Below, one piece after another: positions 1 to 10,947 of a stretch of DNA of 64,000 nt (its first letter is position 1; every line of letters starts with the position of its first letter). Origin of the DNA: Pyropia yezoensis (Eukaryota; Rhodophyta; Bangiophyceae; Bangiales; Bangiaceae); contig CM020619.1 in assembly GCA_009829735.1 (NCBI GenBank), positions 4,789,727 to 4,853,726 on the forward strand, given 5' to 3'. The position numbers and the translations under genes were made by a program. A model generated the notes under the pieces. That model was not told the DNA's origin, did no database searches, and was given only the letters and a program-made list of their open reading frames with translations.

Positions 1-2284
1 CGCCACCGAAGCAACGCGCTGACCCAACCAGCGCAGCACCTGGGGGGATATCCCCCCAGCTAACAGAGAGACCCCCCCGCATTGCGCGGGTAACAAGGGC
101 GTCAACGCCCTCATACCAGAGACAGGGACCCCCGTCAGGCATGACAGGGGCGGGAGGTAACACTGGCGCAGCCAGAGGAGCCACAGGAGCCGACACGGCT
201 ACCACCGGAGCCGGTGGCACATGATACGAGGCCCGGTAGGACCCTACCGAAGGGGCTCCACCGTAACCCCGGCGGGGCTCCGCCCGACGACGGGACACCT
301 CACGCTCCCCACCCGCAGAGCCCCACTCTCGGGGACGACGGCCAGCCGCCGCCGGTATCGGGTTACCGAACCACGGGGCAAGGACCTGAAGAGGGTCATG
401 GATAACCATGGGAATACCCAGGTCAGCAGCAGCCTCGGTGGACGCCCACCCATGGCAACTGGGCTCACCCGGCTGAGTACGCCGGATACGCAACGAGTGA
501 CGAGGCAAGGGGGTAGCCCCAGCCTGCGGGTCCCGGTACGGGGGAAGGGCCAACACCGCAGCCCAGTTCACGGCATCGTGAACCGCCAGCAGGGCCTCAA
601 ACTCCCGGGCCAACCCGGTCTTGGCAGCTATCAGGTCCACGCCCAACTGCGCGATGTGCCGACGGACACCCGTCGGAAGATGAAACAGGCGCCCCTGCCG
701 GCGGACGGACAGAAATAAGGAGGAAGCCTGCCCAAGGGTAACCTCAAGGGTGAAGGTACCCTGCAACGGGTGGACCGGACGGGAGGCCAACACACTCCCG
801 AAGTAGCGGAGACAGGGGCCGGTGTCAAACCGGAAAGCAGGGGCGGGTTCCCACCCCTCCTGCCACAGAGGCGGGCGCACGGGAGTGTATACCGGCGCAC
901 GACCGTTGCCGGTCTGCAACGCACACGCTATATCGGTGCGGAACGCATCCGCCCTGACACCATGGTTACGTCGCCAGCTCGACGCCGACTTCAACCCCGC
1001 CATAGGCGGGTAGGGAGCCGTCAACGACAGATACGGGGGTACCCCCGGGTAGTAGTCAAAGTCGGGATACCGACCGGTACTGCCCACCGTCTCCCCAAAC
1101 GCAACCGGCTCCGCCGCCGACGCAATCCCCCGAGCACTAGCCGGGTAGTCAATCTCCCGCGGCAACGCGGGGGCAATCAGGTCGCATACCCCGAAGATGG
1201 GGTCGAGGTAGACCTCACCCCGTCCCACCCGGGTGCGCCAGAGCTGCGCATGCCGGTCGTCCGGCTGACTCAGGATCCAATGGTGTTCCACCCGCACCGC
1301 GTTCGGCTGGTTGACCAGCCGCATCAACTCCCGCTCCCAACTCGGGTCCACCTTGACACGCCAGGAGGACTCTCCACGGGGATGGGGCACGCGGAAGTCC
1401 ACCCGCATCCGCCCATCGGATTCCATGGCCTCTTGCACAGACAGGCCTCGATCCCGAGCCACCAAGTCGGACATCGACATGGCGGGTTGACCCGCTGCCA
1501 CGGCGACGCCACCACCCAACGGGGCAACCCGGGCCGGCCCAGGAAGAATCGGGGGTGCCGGGGGACGCACCACCGGCAGAGGGGCCGGCGCCGGAGGCAC
1601 GCGCGGCCGAGGAGGAAGAAGAAGCGCGGGCGCCCGCCCGGAGTAGCTCCCGGTGTCAACGGCCATGGGGGAAGGAGCGTCTTGACCGCTCGACACCCGC
1701 GGCACCGCGGGTAGGGTACCGGCGCCGGCACCACCCGTCGACGTAGCCCCCGCCTCGGAAGGGGAAGGCACTTGGACAGCCTCCGGAGCCGGAGCACCGG
1801 CCGTGCGGACACCCGCACCGTCTTGACTCGCCGCACCGGGTGGCGCACCGCCACCACCACCCGCGTCAATGTCGGGGCCGCCTCGAGGAGTCACCGCCGG
1901 GACACCCGGACCACCTTGACCAGCCGGAGTCGGCTGCGGGTCGCCACTCCCGCCGCAGGGCGGACCATCTTGCGGTAGCTGCGGTGAACCGGCACCGGCA
2001 CCAGGCTCCATCCGGGCAGCCGGCAGAGGGGGGGTAGAAGCCGCCACGCGCGGTTGACCGCCGAGTTGACCTCCGGCCGACGGCACCGTCGTGCCGCTGC
2101 ACACGGACGACAGTCCTCCGGCCGACAGACGGACGGACACAGCAGGCGCGTCGTCGTCAGACGAGCTCGCCCCGTAACGCGCGGCGTCAGGACCGACGGG
2201 CGCGTCGTCCTCCATCTCCTCCCCGATCAGGAGGTCCTCCTCCTCCCCAAGCACCTGGGGATAGGACATGATAACGGGTGGCAT
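1..2284 (-). CDS. Family C retrotransposon antisense ORF, partial (runs off window)
   Basis: An open frame runs leftwards from ATG at 2284 (second in-frame ATG at 2269) to the window edge without a stop, about 761 codons. The frame upstream is closed by TAA at 2374-2372. The N-terminal part is acidic (EEED near residue 13) and then proline/glycine/alanine-rich to about residue 265. A more ordered part begins near MSMSDLVARDRG. Around residues 530-540 lies RRQGRLFHLP, which matches RRGMLWHLP in the family A antisense protein and NRLWFLP in family B. The gene points away from the 3' LTR at 2859 and so is antisense to the element, as in A and B. I recognise no domain, signal peptide or membrane segment. 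Function is unknown; calling it homologous to the A and B proteins rests on the short core plus position. Confidence 0.7.
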   Translation of the reverse strand, partial: MPPVIMSYPQVLGEEEDLLIGEEMEDDAPVGPDAARYGASSSDDDAPAVSVRLSAGGLSSVCSGTTVPSAGGQLGGQPRVAASTPPLPAARMEPGAGAGSPQLPQDGPPCGGSGDPQPTPAGQGGPGVPAVTPRGGPDIDAGGGGGAPPGAASQDGAGVRTAGAPAPEAVQVPSPSEAGATSTGGAGAGTLPAVPRVSSGQDAPSPMAVDTGSYSGRAPALLLPPRPRVPPAPAPLPVVRPPAPPILPGPARVAPLGGGVAVAAGQPAMSMSDLVARDRGLSVQEAMESDGRMRVDFRVPHPRGESSWRVKVDPSWERELMRLVNQPNAVRVEHHWILSQPDDRHAQLWRTRVGRGEVYLDPIFGVCDLIAPALPREIDYPASARGIASAAEPVAFGETVGSTGRYPDFDYYPGVPPYLSLTAPYPPMAGLKSASSWRRNHGVRADAFRTDIACALQTGNGRAPVYTPVRPPLWQEGWEPAPAFRFDTGPCLRYFGSVLASRPVHPLQGTFTLEVTLGQASSLFLSVRRQGRLFHLPTGVRRHIAQLGVDLIAAKTGLAREFEALLAVHDAVNWAAVLALPPYRDPQAGATPLPRHSLRIRRTQPGEPSCHGWASTEAAADLGIPMVIHDPLQVLAPWFGNPIPAAAGRRPREWGSAGGEREVSRRRAEPRRGYGGAPSVGSYRASYHVPPAPVVAVSAPVAPLAAPVLPPAPVMPDGGPCLWYEGVDALVTRAMRGGLSVSWGDIPPGAALVGSARCFGG

Positions 2285-2858
2285 CGTCCCCCGCGCCCAC
2301 AAGCCGTCGACGGCTACGACCCGGTACGGTGGGACAACCGGGACGAGCCAGGGAAGCGCGGGCACCCGCGCTTATGACCACAAACGGCCACGAGAAGCGC
2401 CGCAGGCACGCGGGTCGACCCGCGCCCCACGGGGCTACGAACGCGCTCCACCCAGGCACCTGGGCGGGGCGGGGCCACACCCACACACGGGGTAAGCAAG
2501 GGGGGGTCACCCCCAACCGCCCCCACGCAACGCGGGCAGCCCCCGCCCCCCACTCAATCGTCCACTCGAGTGGGGCCCCCCTACCACCAGGCACCTGGTG
2601 GCGGATCCGCTTGCACCACCCCTCGGAAAGGGGGGTCGTGAGCAGAAACCCGCATCGGGAATTTAACGGTCCGGAAAACGGATCGTGTGTGTGTACCACA
2701 CAAAGGGGGGCACCCCCCTCAGACAACCTCGAAAAGGGGTGTCTGTCGCGACGGGGCGCAAAGCCCCACCCGACTGGTAAACGGTCACGCGACCCACTTA
2801 CATTCGGTAACCCGAATGCAACTCGACACGAGGACGGGTCGAATCTAAGGGGGGGATA
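2285..2858. other. Family C region between antisense ORF and 3' LTR, with polypurine tract
   Basis: No gene is visible. The stretch is GC-rich and includes a perfect hairpin, arms CCACCAGG/CCTGGTGG around CA (about 2583-2600). The run AAGGGGGGGA at 2847-2856 lies two bases before the LTR and is the expected polypurine tract for plus-strand priming. It shows that the element reads left to right, so its gag-pol lies left of the window. By analogy with A and B this stretch is also the leader of the antisense ORF. Confidence 0.6.
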
Positions 2859-3221
2859 TGTAGCAATATGGTTGTCCGTATTGTGACCCTAATATTAGGG
2901 GGGCTACTTCTAACCCTTAACTTTCAATTTGATAGTTCGTACTGGTCCCGGAATCTATAAGTTACGTATGACCAGAGGGACTTGCATCTTGGGGTGGAGG
3001 GTAGTTAGTAGTGTCTCCGAGGGTTTATAACGAGGGGGCCGGCGGCGAATCCACCGCCAGCCAAGGTAGAACAACAAACCCCTCCCATTTGGGCTCCCAT
3101 CTTGGTCCCGTGGCTTGCGCTCCAAGGACAGCAACTTTGGCCTCCCGGTGACGTTGGTGCCGATCCCCCTTGGTGAGTGTTCCCTGAGAGTGGACGTGCG
3201 ACGGATTCCTATTGTGCTACA
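2859..3221 (+). repeat. 3' LTR of family C retrotransposon
   Basis: It starts TGTAGCA and ends TGCTACA (7-bp inverted ends, TG...CA), 363 bp, with a polypurine tract directly before it. The sequence to the right changes abruptly into the family A antisense ORF at CTCGTGGGCCCAAGG. So this LTR marks a family C insertion into A1, and CGCCC at 3222-3226 is the probable right copy of the target duplication. The left copy and 5' LTR are outside the window. The LTR holds a 14-bp palindrome CCCTAATATTAGGG at 2887-2900. No second copy of this LTR is in the window to confirm the ends. Confidence 0.65.
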
Positions 3222-4193
3222 CGCCCCCCTCGTGGGCCCAAGGACGATGGCACACTTCGCCAGTTCGTGTGGGTCGCTCGTGAACATCACGACGGCCGTG
3301 TGGTCCTACGAGAGGGGTTGGGCATCGGGGATTACCCGTATGCCCCGGGGGTGGATCGCCACACTGCGTCAACCCCGGACAAGGCCATAGTTCAGGCCGT
3401 GCCCTCACATGAGGAACATAGGACTCACCCTACTGCGGGGGCCCCAAGTCGGGGTCGCAGTTACACCCGGGTTCCGCCACCTCGGCGTGCCCCTCCGCTT
3501 CCTCCTGTCCCCTACCAGCCGCACGGGGACCTCCCGATTAGCGTGGCCATTGATTCGTCCACCCCGGTGTCCCCCAACTTGGGGGCCACCCTCCTGACGG
3601 TATACCCCAAGTTGGTGTTACCGCCCACGCCTCTAACCTCAGAGATGATGATCACCACGTTGGTGCGCACCATTTCCTGGTTGGCCGCGTCGGCTGCAAC
3701 CCTTCAAACTTCTGAGACTCCTCAACTTGAGGAGCGCGTTCGTACTACAGTGGCGACCGCGAGTTGCGAGTCGGTGGCGGAGTTTATGACGACCGAGTTG
3801 GCTCGCATTGGGGCTATTATGCCCCAGCCAGCCCCACTTGGGCGTGGCAAACGTCGTGCGAGCCGGGCATACTCGCCTCCTCGCCGTCGTCGCCGACACT
3901 CGCGACGCTCTCCCTCCGTGTCGGAAGACGAGTTGTCTTACTCCGTCTCGGAGTCCTCGACTCCGTCAGAGTCGGAGTCGGTTCAGCGTCTGCGTCGCAA
4001 ACTTGCGCGCAAGACTAAGCAGAAGAGTAGCCGCGGTCGTCGCCACTTGCGCGACCGTGAGGGGCACGGCGGGTCCGACTTGGAGCCGCCGGCCCCCTCG
4101 ACTGGTGGGGAGCGTTATCGCCGGGGGTCTCGCCGCTCGCCTCCACGTGAGGGCGAGGGCCGTGGGGTTGGAGAGTCTAGCATGCATGCCTAG
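3222..4193 (+). pseudogene. A1 antisense ORF, C-terminal half (cut by family C element)
   Basis: This is the C-terminal half (about 323 codons) of the 647-aa family A antisense protein and stays in frame to its stop at 4191-4193. It is close to the same part of the intact copies at 50600-52543 and 56609-58552. The N-terminal half is missing because the family C LTR ends at 3221. The tail is arginine/serine-rich (SPPRRRRRHSRRSPS and ERYRRGSRRSPPREGEGRG). It runs towards the A1 pol stop on the other strand, leaving a 111-bp gap. An ATG found upstream in the same frame belongs to the LTR and is not a real start. Confidence 0.8.
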
Positions 4194-4304
4194 TTGGCAG
4201 CTGCCTTTGTCGTGAGAGTGTGAGGGTTAGGGCTGTAGTTAAAAGCCACTCTGCGTACCACTTCGACTTGAAGCACTCTCTTGGCACTGTTGCTCGGCCT
4301 TCCC

Positions 4305-7300
4305 TCACGTTGAGGGAGGGCTGTTAGGGTCTATCTCATTCCGGGCACAGTAAGCCCGGACCGTCTCAGCGGGAAGGTCCTCCACATACTCCCATGTATC
4401 ATCCTTGGCTTTGTAGCCAAACCAACGCACCCTCAACATCAGGCGGTCAGTGTCCTCATCCCAGCCGTGGTCGATGAACTTATCGAACACGTACTCCTGC
4501 GGGCCCTGTTTGGCCGCAGGCAGTGAGGGGAGGCGCCACGCTTCCAACGCACGCGCCCAAGCTGGGTCGCCTGCAGGCGGTGGTGCAACTTTGACCACGT
4601 CCTGTCCGTTCACTGTACGGACCCCATCGTCACTTTCGATGGTGAAGCGCCGCCCATCAGTACGGAGGACCTGGTACGGTCCCTTCGTCTGGAATACCAA
4701 CTTACCCCCAGTTGGGGTATGTGAGTGGATTAGTACCCAGTCACCCTGGTTGGGGACGTGCTTGGCATTGCGCACCTTTTTGTCAAAAGTACGCTTGTAG
4801 CGCTTTTGCGCTTTGTCCATCTCAGCCCTGACTTTAGGGATGAGTTGTTCAAGCCTAGCAGCGAACTCCGCCTTACTCTCAGTTGGAGTAGGCGTACCGC
4901 CACCATCCTCCCTAGTTGGGAGCGGCCGCCGCACGGCAATAGACCGCACGCGACGGGGGGTCACAAAAGCAAGGGGTACTTCCCCGGTAGATGAGTGAAC
5001 CTGTGAGTTGTAGGCAGTAGTAAGAATAGAAATGTATTGGTCCCACGTTTTCACGTGCTCACTCACATAGTGGCGCAGCTGCCTAACAATAGTTTTGTTG
5101 AAGCGCCCCACCTGCCCATTAGTTTGTGGGTGGTAGGGAGTGGCATAGTTTGCCCGCACCCCCAACATATCCAGCACTCCCTGGAATAGTACCGACGCAA
5201 ATTGCGGTCCGTTAACCGATAGGGTACTATCCGGGATGCCATACGCGGCAACCCAGTGATCTAGGAAGGCTGACACGACCGACATGGCCGTGATCTCTGC
5301 CAGTGGGATCGCTCGCGTAAGTTTCGTGAAGCGGTCACAGATAACCAGGAGGTACTCGTTGCCCTCCTCGGTCACTGGCAGCGGCCCAAGGATGTCCATC
5401 GCCAACGCGGCAAAGGGCTCCTTGGCCGGTAACAATAGCATAGCCGTAGTAGGCCGCCGTTCCATCAGACGGTTCTTTGCACAACTTGTGCAGGCAGACA
5501 CCCAACTGTAGATGTCCACCACCATGGACGGCCAGTAGCACCTGGTCCTCAGGGTCTGGTAAAGTTTACTAGACCCCAGGTGTCCACCTGTGGGAGCGTT
5601 ATGCTCCCTCTTAAGGATACTGCCCTTGAGGGATGCGGGGACGACAAGTTGTTCAGTCCCCTGGAATACCCCCCTCCTCATGAGGAGGCCATCATCTCCC
5701 AGAAAGAACCGCGTCTCCGCCACTGTGTCCAGTGTATCCCTCTGCGACTTTCAGAATGGATCCTCGGCCTGGGCCTTCACCACCTCGTCCAGGGACAGGG
5801 GCAAGTACTTCTTGTTCCCTGGCGCTTCGGGGTTCAGAGCCTGACCCGAGCGCGTGACTACCCCCACGATGGGGATGTCCTCATCGACTGGGTTAGTGTC
5901 CAGCCCCTCGGTAGGTACCCGAGAGAGGCCGTCGGCAAGGGCATGTTGCCTGCCAGGTCGGTACTCAATATCAAAGTTGAAGGGTGCAAGTCGCACCCTC
6001 CACCGGTTGAGACGAGTGTTCGTACAGTCCGTCTTGAAGATGAACTGCAACGCGCGGTGGTCACAGCGGATGAGGAACTTCTCACCCTCTAGGTAGTGAC
6101 GAAGTGACGTCACCGCCCACACCACTGCGAGTCCTTCCAACTCGGTGACTCCGTAGTTCTTCTCGGCCGAGTTCAGCCCCTTACTGAAGTATCCCACCGG
6201 CAAGTACTCCTTGTCCGGCTGCTGCTGAAGCAACACACAACCAAGTTGGTCGTAGCTAGCATCCACATCCAGGATGTAGTGGCCTCCCAACCTGGGAATA
6301 GCCAAGATGGGGGGCTTCAGCAGAAGGTCCCGAAGAGTCTCAAAGGACTCCTGCTCCACCCGACTTGGGGGAGGCAGGTTCTTCGGTAGCGTTGAGCTAA
6401 CTAGCTCATTGAGCGGCTTCGCCACCTTGGCGAAGCCCTTGGTGAGACGTTGGTACACGTTACACATCCCGAGGAAGCTCCTCATCTGGGTCTGGGTCCG
6501 GGGGTACTGAGCCTTACGGATGGCCCTCAAGTTTTTCTCGTTGACACTGAGACGCCCCGGACGGACAACATGTCCCAAGTATTCCACCTCTTGAGTGAAG
6601 AGGTGGCACTTACTCGCCTTCAGTGACACACCGGCGTCAGCAAGTAGCTTGAACACCTGGCCAAGATGGCCAATGTGTTCCTCCGGACTTCGGGAGAACA
6701 CAATGATATCGTCTAGGTACACGAGACAGATCTGCCACCGTACTCCGGCCAGAATCATGTCCATAGCGCGCTGGAAGGTTGCCGGCGCGTTGCACAGTCC
6801 AAACGGTAGTCGTTTGCACTGGTAGGTACCACAGTGACAGGTAAAGGTAGTTTTATGCCTGTCTTCCGGGGCAATGGGGATTTGCCAATACGCCACGTTA
6901 CAGTCTAGGGTAGAGAACACGTTTGCCTCCCCCAGAGAGTCCAGACAGTCGTCCATCCTAGGTAGGGGATAACTGTCCTTCACCGTGCTCTCGTTGAGCT
7001 TACGGTAGTCGATACAAAACCGGGGGGTCCCATCAATTTTGGGGACGATAACCACCGGACTCGCCCACTCGGCGTTACTGGCCTCGATCACGTCGAGGGC
7101 CTCCATGCGAGCGACTTGCTCCTTAACGAGGGCCCTTGAACGGGGCTCTCCCCTGTACGGATGTTGGCGTATAGGGGGTGCACCGGGTTTCAACTCGATC
7201 CGGTGTTGGGTGGCTCTCATGAGTCCCAGTTGGCCATCCCACAACTTGTGATATTGGTCCAGGAGGCGTTCAACTTGAACCCTCAACCTGGGTGGGACAC

Positions 7301-8288
7301 CCTCCATGTTCACATGGGGCCGAGGAGAGTCGGCCGGCTTGGCTTGATGCTTCTCCTTTCCGGACTTCGGGTCGCTACTCGCGCCCGCGTTGAGGGTGAC
7401 CACTACTACCGGTCCCTCATATTGGTCGATATAGCCGAACTTGGCTCCCGACTTGAAGTACTTGGGCGACGAGCTCAGGTTCATCACCTGGATCCTCCAC
7501 GGGACTCCGGCTTTGGAGTCCATCGTGCCAAGGGCAACATGCACTTGGTGCTTGCGAGCAAGACGGGGGTAAGGGTGCACCAACCCGCTCCCCGTATAAT
7601 CAGTTACAACGTCAACGTGCGCCACCGAGTTGGGGGGCAACGTGACATTACGGGCTAACCGCAGGGTAGCAGTAGACTCTTCTCTCACAGAGCAACTAGG
7701 CTTCGACTGTGAGACTGTCACAGAAGCCACAGACTTTCCCTTACCAAGGATGGGGATAGTTTCCCCATTCATCAACTTGACCCAATACTCAGGACCACAT
7801 ATCAAAGGCACTTGCGTAACAACATAAGGGGTACCCAGAAGCAGGGGTACCGATATATTCTCAACTACTCCATAGGTCACGTCGACCTCATGGGTCCCCA
7901 ACCTAGTTGGTAGGGTCACGGCACCAACGATGGGAAGTACCCCACCATTGATATCGGTCAGATGGTCAGCTTTAGACTTCCAGCGTTGGAGCTTCATCTC
8001 CTTTAGTAATAGCGACTTGCGTATCAAGGAGGCTCGTGACCCGGTATCAAGTACGATACGGGCACAACAGGCGCGGCCGGGGGCAAGTTGCACCCGTCCA
8101 GCCACCTGGAAGTTCTCACCCGTCAGCACCGCGATGACCCGACGTGGGTTTACGTTCTTGGGGAGTCCTACCCGAGGTGGGCGGACTCCCTTAGGTCGCC
8201 GTAGTATCCGACACGGTTGGTTTGTCCTCTTGACCCACTTGGCCGAGGCTGCCGTTGTGAGCTTCGGACAGCCAGCTCCAACGGTCAT
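4305..8288 (-). pseudogene. A1 Pol polyprotein (Ty3/gypsy chromovirus), inactivated
   Basis: Pol of the minus-strand A1 element, about 1,327 codons, beginning MTVGAG four bases before the gag stop. Domains in order: aspartic protease with DTGS at about 81-84, reverse transcriptase with YLDDIIVFS near 524, RNase H (DVDAS), integrase zinc finger (HX5H...CX2C), integrase core, and a C-terminal chromodomain (YVFDKFIDHGWDED...VRWFGYKAKDDTWEY). Several lesions are visible. TGA replaces TGC at 5753-5751 between RNase H and integrase. The second integrase aspartate is valine (LSVNGPQF for LSDNGPQF) and the third catalytic glutamate is glycine (NGQVGRF for NGQVERF). An RT glycine is also lost (LDCNVAYW for LDCNAGYW). 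This copy cannot make active integrase. Confidence 0.93.
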
Positions 8289-10230
8289 TCGTTTCCCGCC
8301 GACTTGGCGTCCGAATCTGGGGACGAAGGGGAGGATAACGAGTCCGAAGACGACGTGTCCGCCCCCTCCGCCGAGGGTGTGGCGACCGCCACTACCGGTC
8401 GAGGTCCACCCTCGCGGCGTGAACGTACTTCGTTCGTAGCCGTCTGCTTACTCGCATTCCTAACAAGTTGTTGGATGCGTTTACTCAGCTTGGGGCAATC
8501 GTATGCCCAGTGTCCATCGGAGTTGTAGTTCCAACACCGATTGTTAGTTCCCGGAGGGGTCTTCCCAACTGGGGAAGACGAAGAGATACCCTGGGAAGGT
8601 CCCACGGCAGCTACCACCCTCTCCTTGCGGATTCGGCGTGCCTCTCTCAACTCTCGGGCCTGGCGCGCCTCCTCCCGTTCCTTGGCCAACTCGGCTTGAC
8701 GCTCCTGGCGTTGTTCCTCCTGCAACTTGCTGTAGGCGTCGCCTCTGCGGTAGGCGAACCTAGCCAACTCGGCCAGGGTCGCCCGAGCAGTGTTATGCTC
8801 CCGGGTCTCCATCCGTACTGACCAGTGGATTCCCTCCACAAACCGACTCTTCACCACAGCTTGTGGATGAAGAAACCCACAAAGATTGTTGAGCTTACGG
8901 ACTCGCTCCGCAGAGGACAACTCGTCCTCCGCCTCTTCCTGATGGGCTTGCGTGAACTCCTCAACTTGAGAAGCCAACGCCGCCTCATCAACCATGGCCC
9001 TCAACAACCAGTTGACGAGCTCCAAATAGGACGTCACCTCCCCAGCGCCTCCACTTGAGGAGCTGGGCATGACGGACATAAGTTCTGTCCGCAGGTCGCC
9101 CTTCGTGAACTCCTGTAGCATATAAAAAGCCATGCCTTCACTTATGGCATTGTCGTCACAGGCTTTTGTGAAACGACGTAGGAACTCAAAGACACGGAGG
9201 GGGGGAGTTCCATCCCACTCCGCTTTGTGCCCAAAAGAATGAAGTGCATTCTTCTTGGCACGGCCCATGGCTCGGGCCTGGTCAGGACCATACGCCACCG
9301 ACTTGTTGTGGAGGGCGTAGGTCTCACAATCAAAGATCCTCTGGTAGACCGGGTTGGCTACCAGGATCTTGGGCGGTACCTCACGTTGAAGGAACAGCCG
9401 CTGTGGCACTGGGGTAAGTTGACCCTCAGCGCCCATAGTCTGGCGCGGCGTGCTTGATGTAGCCGCCGGCGTTTCCGGGGTAAACTCACCCATGACGGGC
9501 GTACGCCCCACCGAGTATGGTGTGGCTCCCTCGTTGGGAGTCACAGGTGTCGCCCCCAGTTCGGGGCGACCCGAGATAGGCGTGAGGAGGCCTTCCCCCT
9601 GCGCCTGCGGGCTCGAAAGCCATGGTCCAGTCTGGATATTAAGGCCATCGGCAAACTCGCCACAATCTGATTCAGAATAGTATTCGTCATCGTGACCACC
9701 AGGTCCGGCAAAGTCTGCCGCAACACATTGGTCGCCTCCCGACGGACAGTTTCCGCGAGGAGTGGATTGACGACTCCAGTTGAGTCTCGGTCCGCCTCCG
9801 GGAGTCCACCTGAGGGGTAACCACGTTCCTCAGGGGTCTCAACCGGGGGCATGGGCGCGAGCCCATCGCCGACCAACGGAGGTCCGCCGTCCTCCGTAAG
9901 CCTAGTTGGCGACGGCTCCATGCCAAAGTTGGCTCCAATCCGAGTGGAACCCTCGGGGACAGTCCTCCCCCCTGGGGACGTTCCCGTTGAGTAACCCACG
10001 CGGTGGCCAGACTTCGGCCCACCCACATCAGAAGTGTCACCCGAGTGAACTCCCGACTGAGTCGGGGTGGCCAGTTGCCCGCCCGCATTTCCAGTCCTGC
10101 TGGCTTGAGGGACCTCTAGTCCCTCTGCGACCCCAGGGAAACCCACCTGTGTCTCACCAGTATTCAAAGGCACTGAAGTACGTGCGTCACCCGTGTACTC
10201 CCCGGACGACGGGGGGTCCGAGATAGCCAT
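8285..10230 (-). pseudogene. A1 Gag polyprotein, frameshifted
   Basis: Gag of A1, from ATG at 10230 (MAISDPPSSGEYTG) to TGA at 8287-8285. A one-base loss near 9643-9652, compared with 29620-29640 of the other copy, splits it into two frames. The N-terminal third is proline/glycine/threonine-rich. The middle is capsid-like (FLRRFTKACDDNAISEG, then YLELVNWLLRAMVDE). The C-terminal part has a coiled, charged segment and a CX2CX4HX4C zinc knuckle. In this copy the second knuckle cysteine is tyrosine (CWNYNSDGHWAYDC), which should destroy zinc binding. The end reads GNE-stop, with the GGGAAAC heptamer described at the gag-pol junction. Confidence 0.9.
8291..8297 (-). promoter_or_regulatory. A1 gag-pol -1 frameshift heptamer GGGAAAC
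   Basis: On the minus strand the gag frame reads ...GCG GGA AAC GAA TGA, so the heptamer is phased as X XXY YYZ. Pol lies in the -1 frame. Six bases after the heptamer starts an 11-bp stem (CCGTTGGAGCT pairing with AGCTC-a-CAACGG, one bulged A). The same arrangement is kept at 36842-36887. Confidence 0.7.
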
Positions 10231-10330
10231 GTTGGCTAACGATCCGTATGACACGGTCCAAGTCCACCGTTCCTCTGAGACAGAGGGCCCCCTACACCCG
10301 GGTGACCCCGGAGGTAAAGTTTACCTCTGT

Positions 10331-10347
10331 CCCCTGCTGCTCCACCA
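10331..10347 (-). other. Primer-binding site of A1
   Basis: Minus-strand TGGTGGAGCAGCAGGGG begins two bases inside the 5' LTR end, the normal place for a tRNA primer site, and starts TGG as needed to pair with a tRNA CCA end. The same 17 bases follow the 5' LTRs at 28933, 31433 and 38278. Confidence 0.75.
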
Positions 10348-10349
10348 AA

Positions 10350-10817
10350 TGTGGCAAAACCACTTACACACACGGCACCCAAGTTGGGGCGGTGTACGAG
10401 GGCTGCCTCCCGTGACGGGGGAACCGGAAAAAGTGCAAGTCGCACACACTCAGTCCCTGTTGTGGGGCAAACCCCCCACGGACAAACAAGAGGATGGTGT
10501 GTGGTCCAACAGTTTCTTGGTCGGGACGGGGACGCAGGGCCAAGCCCCGCTGTCCCTCCCCTTATCTTCCAAGGGTCCCCTCAGAATCTCGCCACTCAGA
10601 ATCTCCCACCCCAGCACCTGCCCACCGGGCCACACGAAAATTCAAGACGATAAATGCAGAAAACCCTCAAATCCAAGTTGGATTTACTACTAAGCTAACT
10701 ATCCCAAACTTAGGGAATACGGACCCAAATGCAGGGGGAGGAGCGGATCAGGCTAGTGGCCTGCCGCCCTTTGCATGGCACGTGTTGCCCCCCTACCTGG
10801 GGGTCAATACTGCCACA
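10350..10817 (-). repeat. 5' LTR of A1 (family A, minus strand)
   Basis: 468 bp bounded by TGTGGCA and TGCCACA, inverted relative to the LTR at 28466. It carries the dyad AAATCCAA-G-TTGGATTT, as the other four A LTRs do. Outside its right end the sequence is the pol terminus of another A element (A3), so A1 is inserted in A3. Confidence 0.92.
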
Positions 10818-10947
10818 TTGCCCTTCCTCAACGTGAGGGAAGGCCAATTGACAGTGCCAAGAGAGTGCTTCGAGTCGAAGTGGTACGCACAGTGGCTTTT
10901 AACTACAGCCCTAACCCTCACACCCTCACAGCAAAGGCAGCTGCCAT
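10818..10947 (+). other. A3 remnant: end of pol and pol/antisense ORF spacer
   Basis: The sequence resumes within the last pol codons of a plus-strand A element (TCCTCAACGTGAGG...) and continues through the spacer between pol and the antisense ORF found in the other A copies. The rest of A3 pol would lie on the far side of A1, outside the window. Confidence 0.75.

Noticed and set aside
2887-2900. TAATATTA core resembling the geminivirus origin
   Set aside because: No stem-loop of the right layout and no Rep-like gene; it lies inside an LTR.
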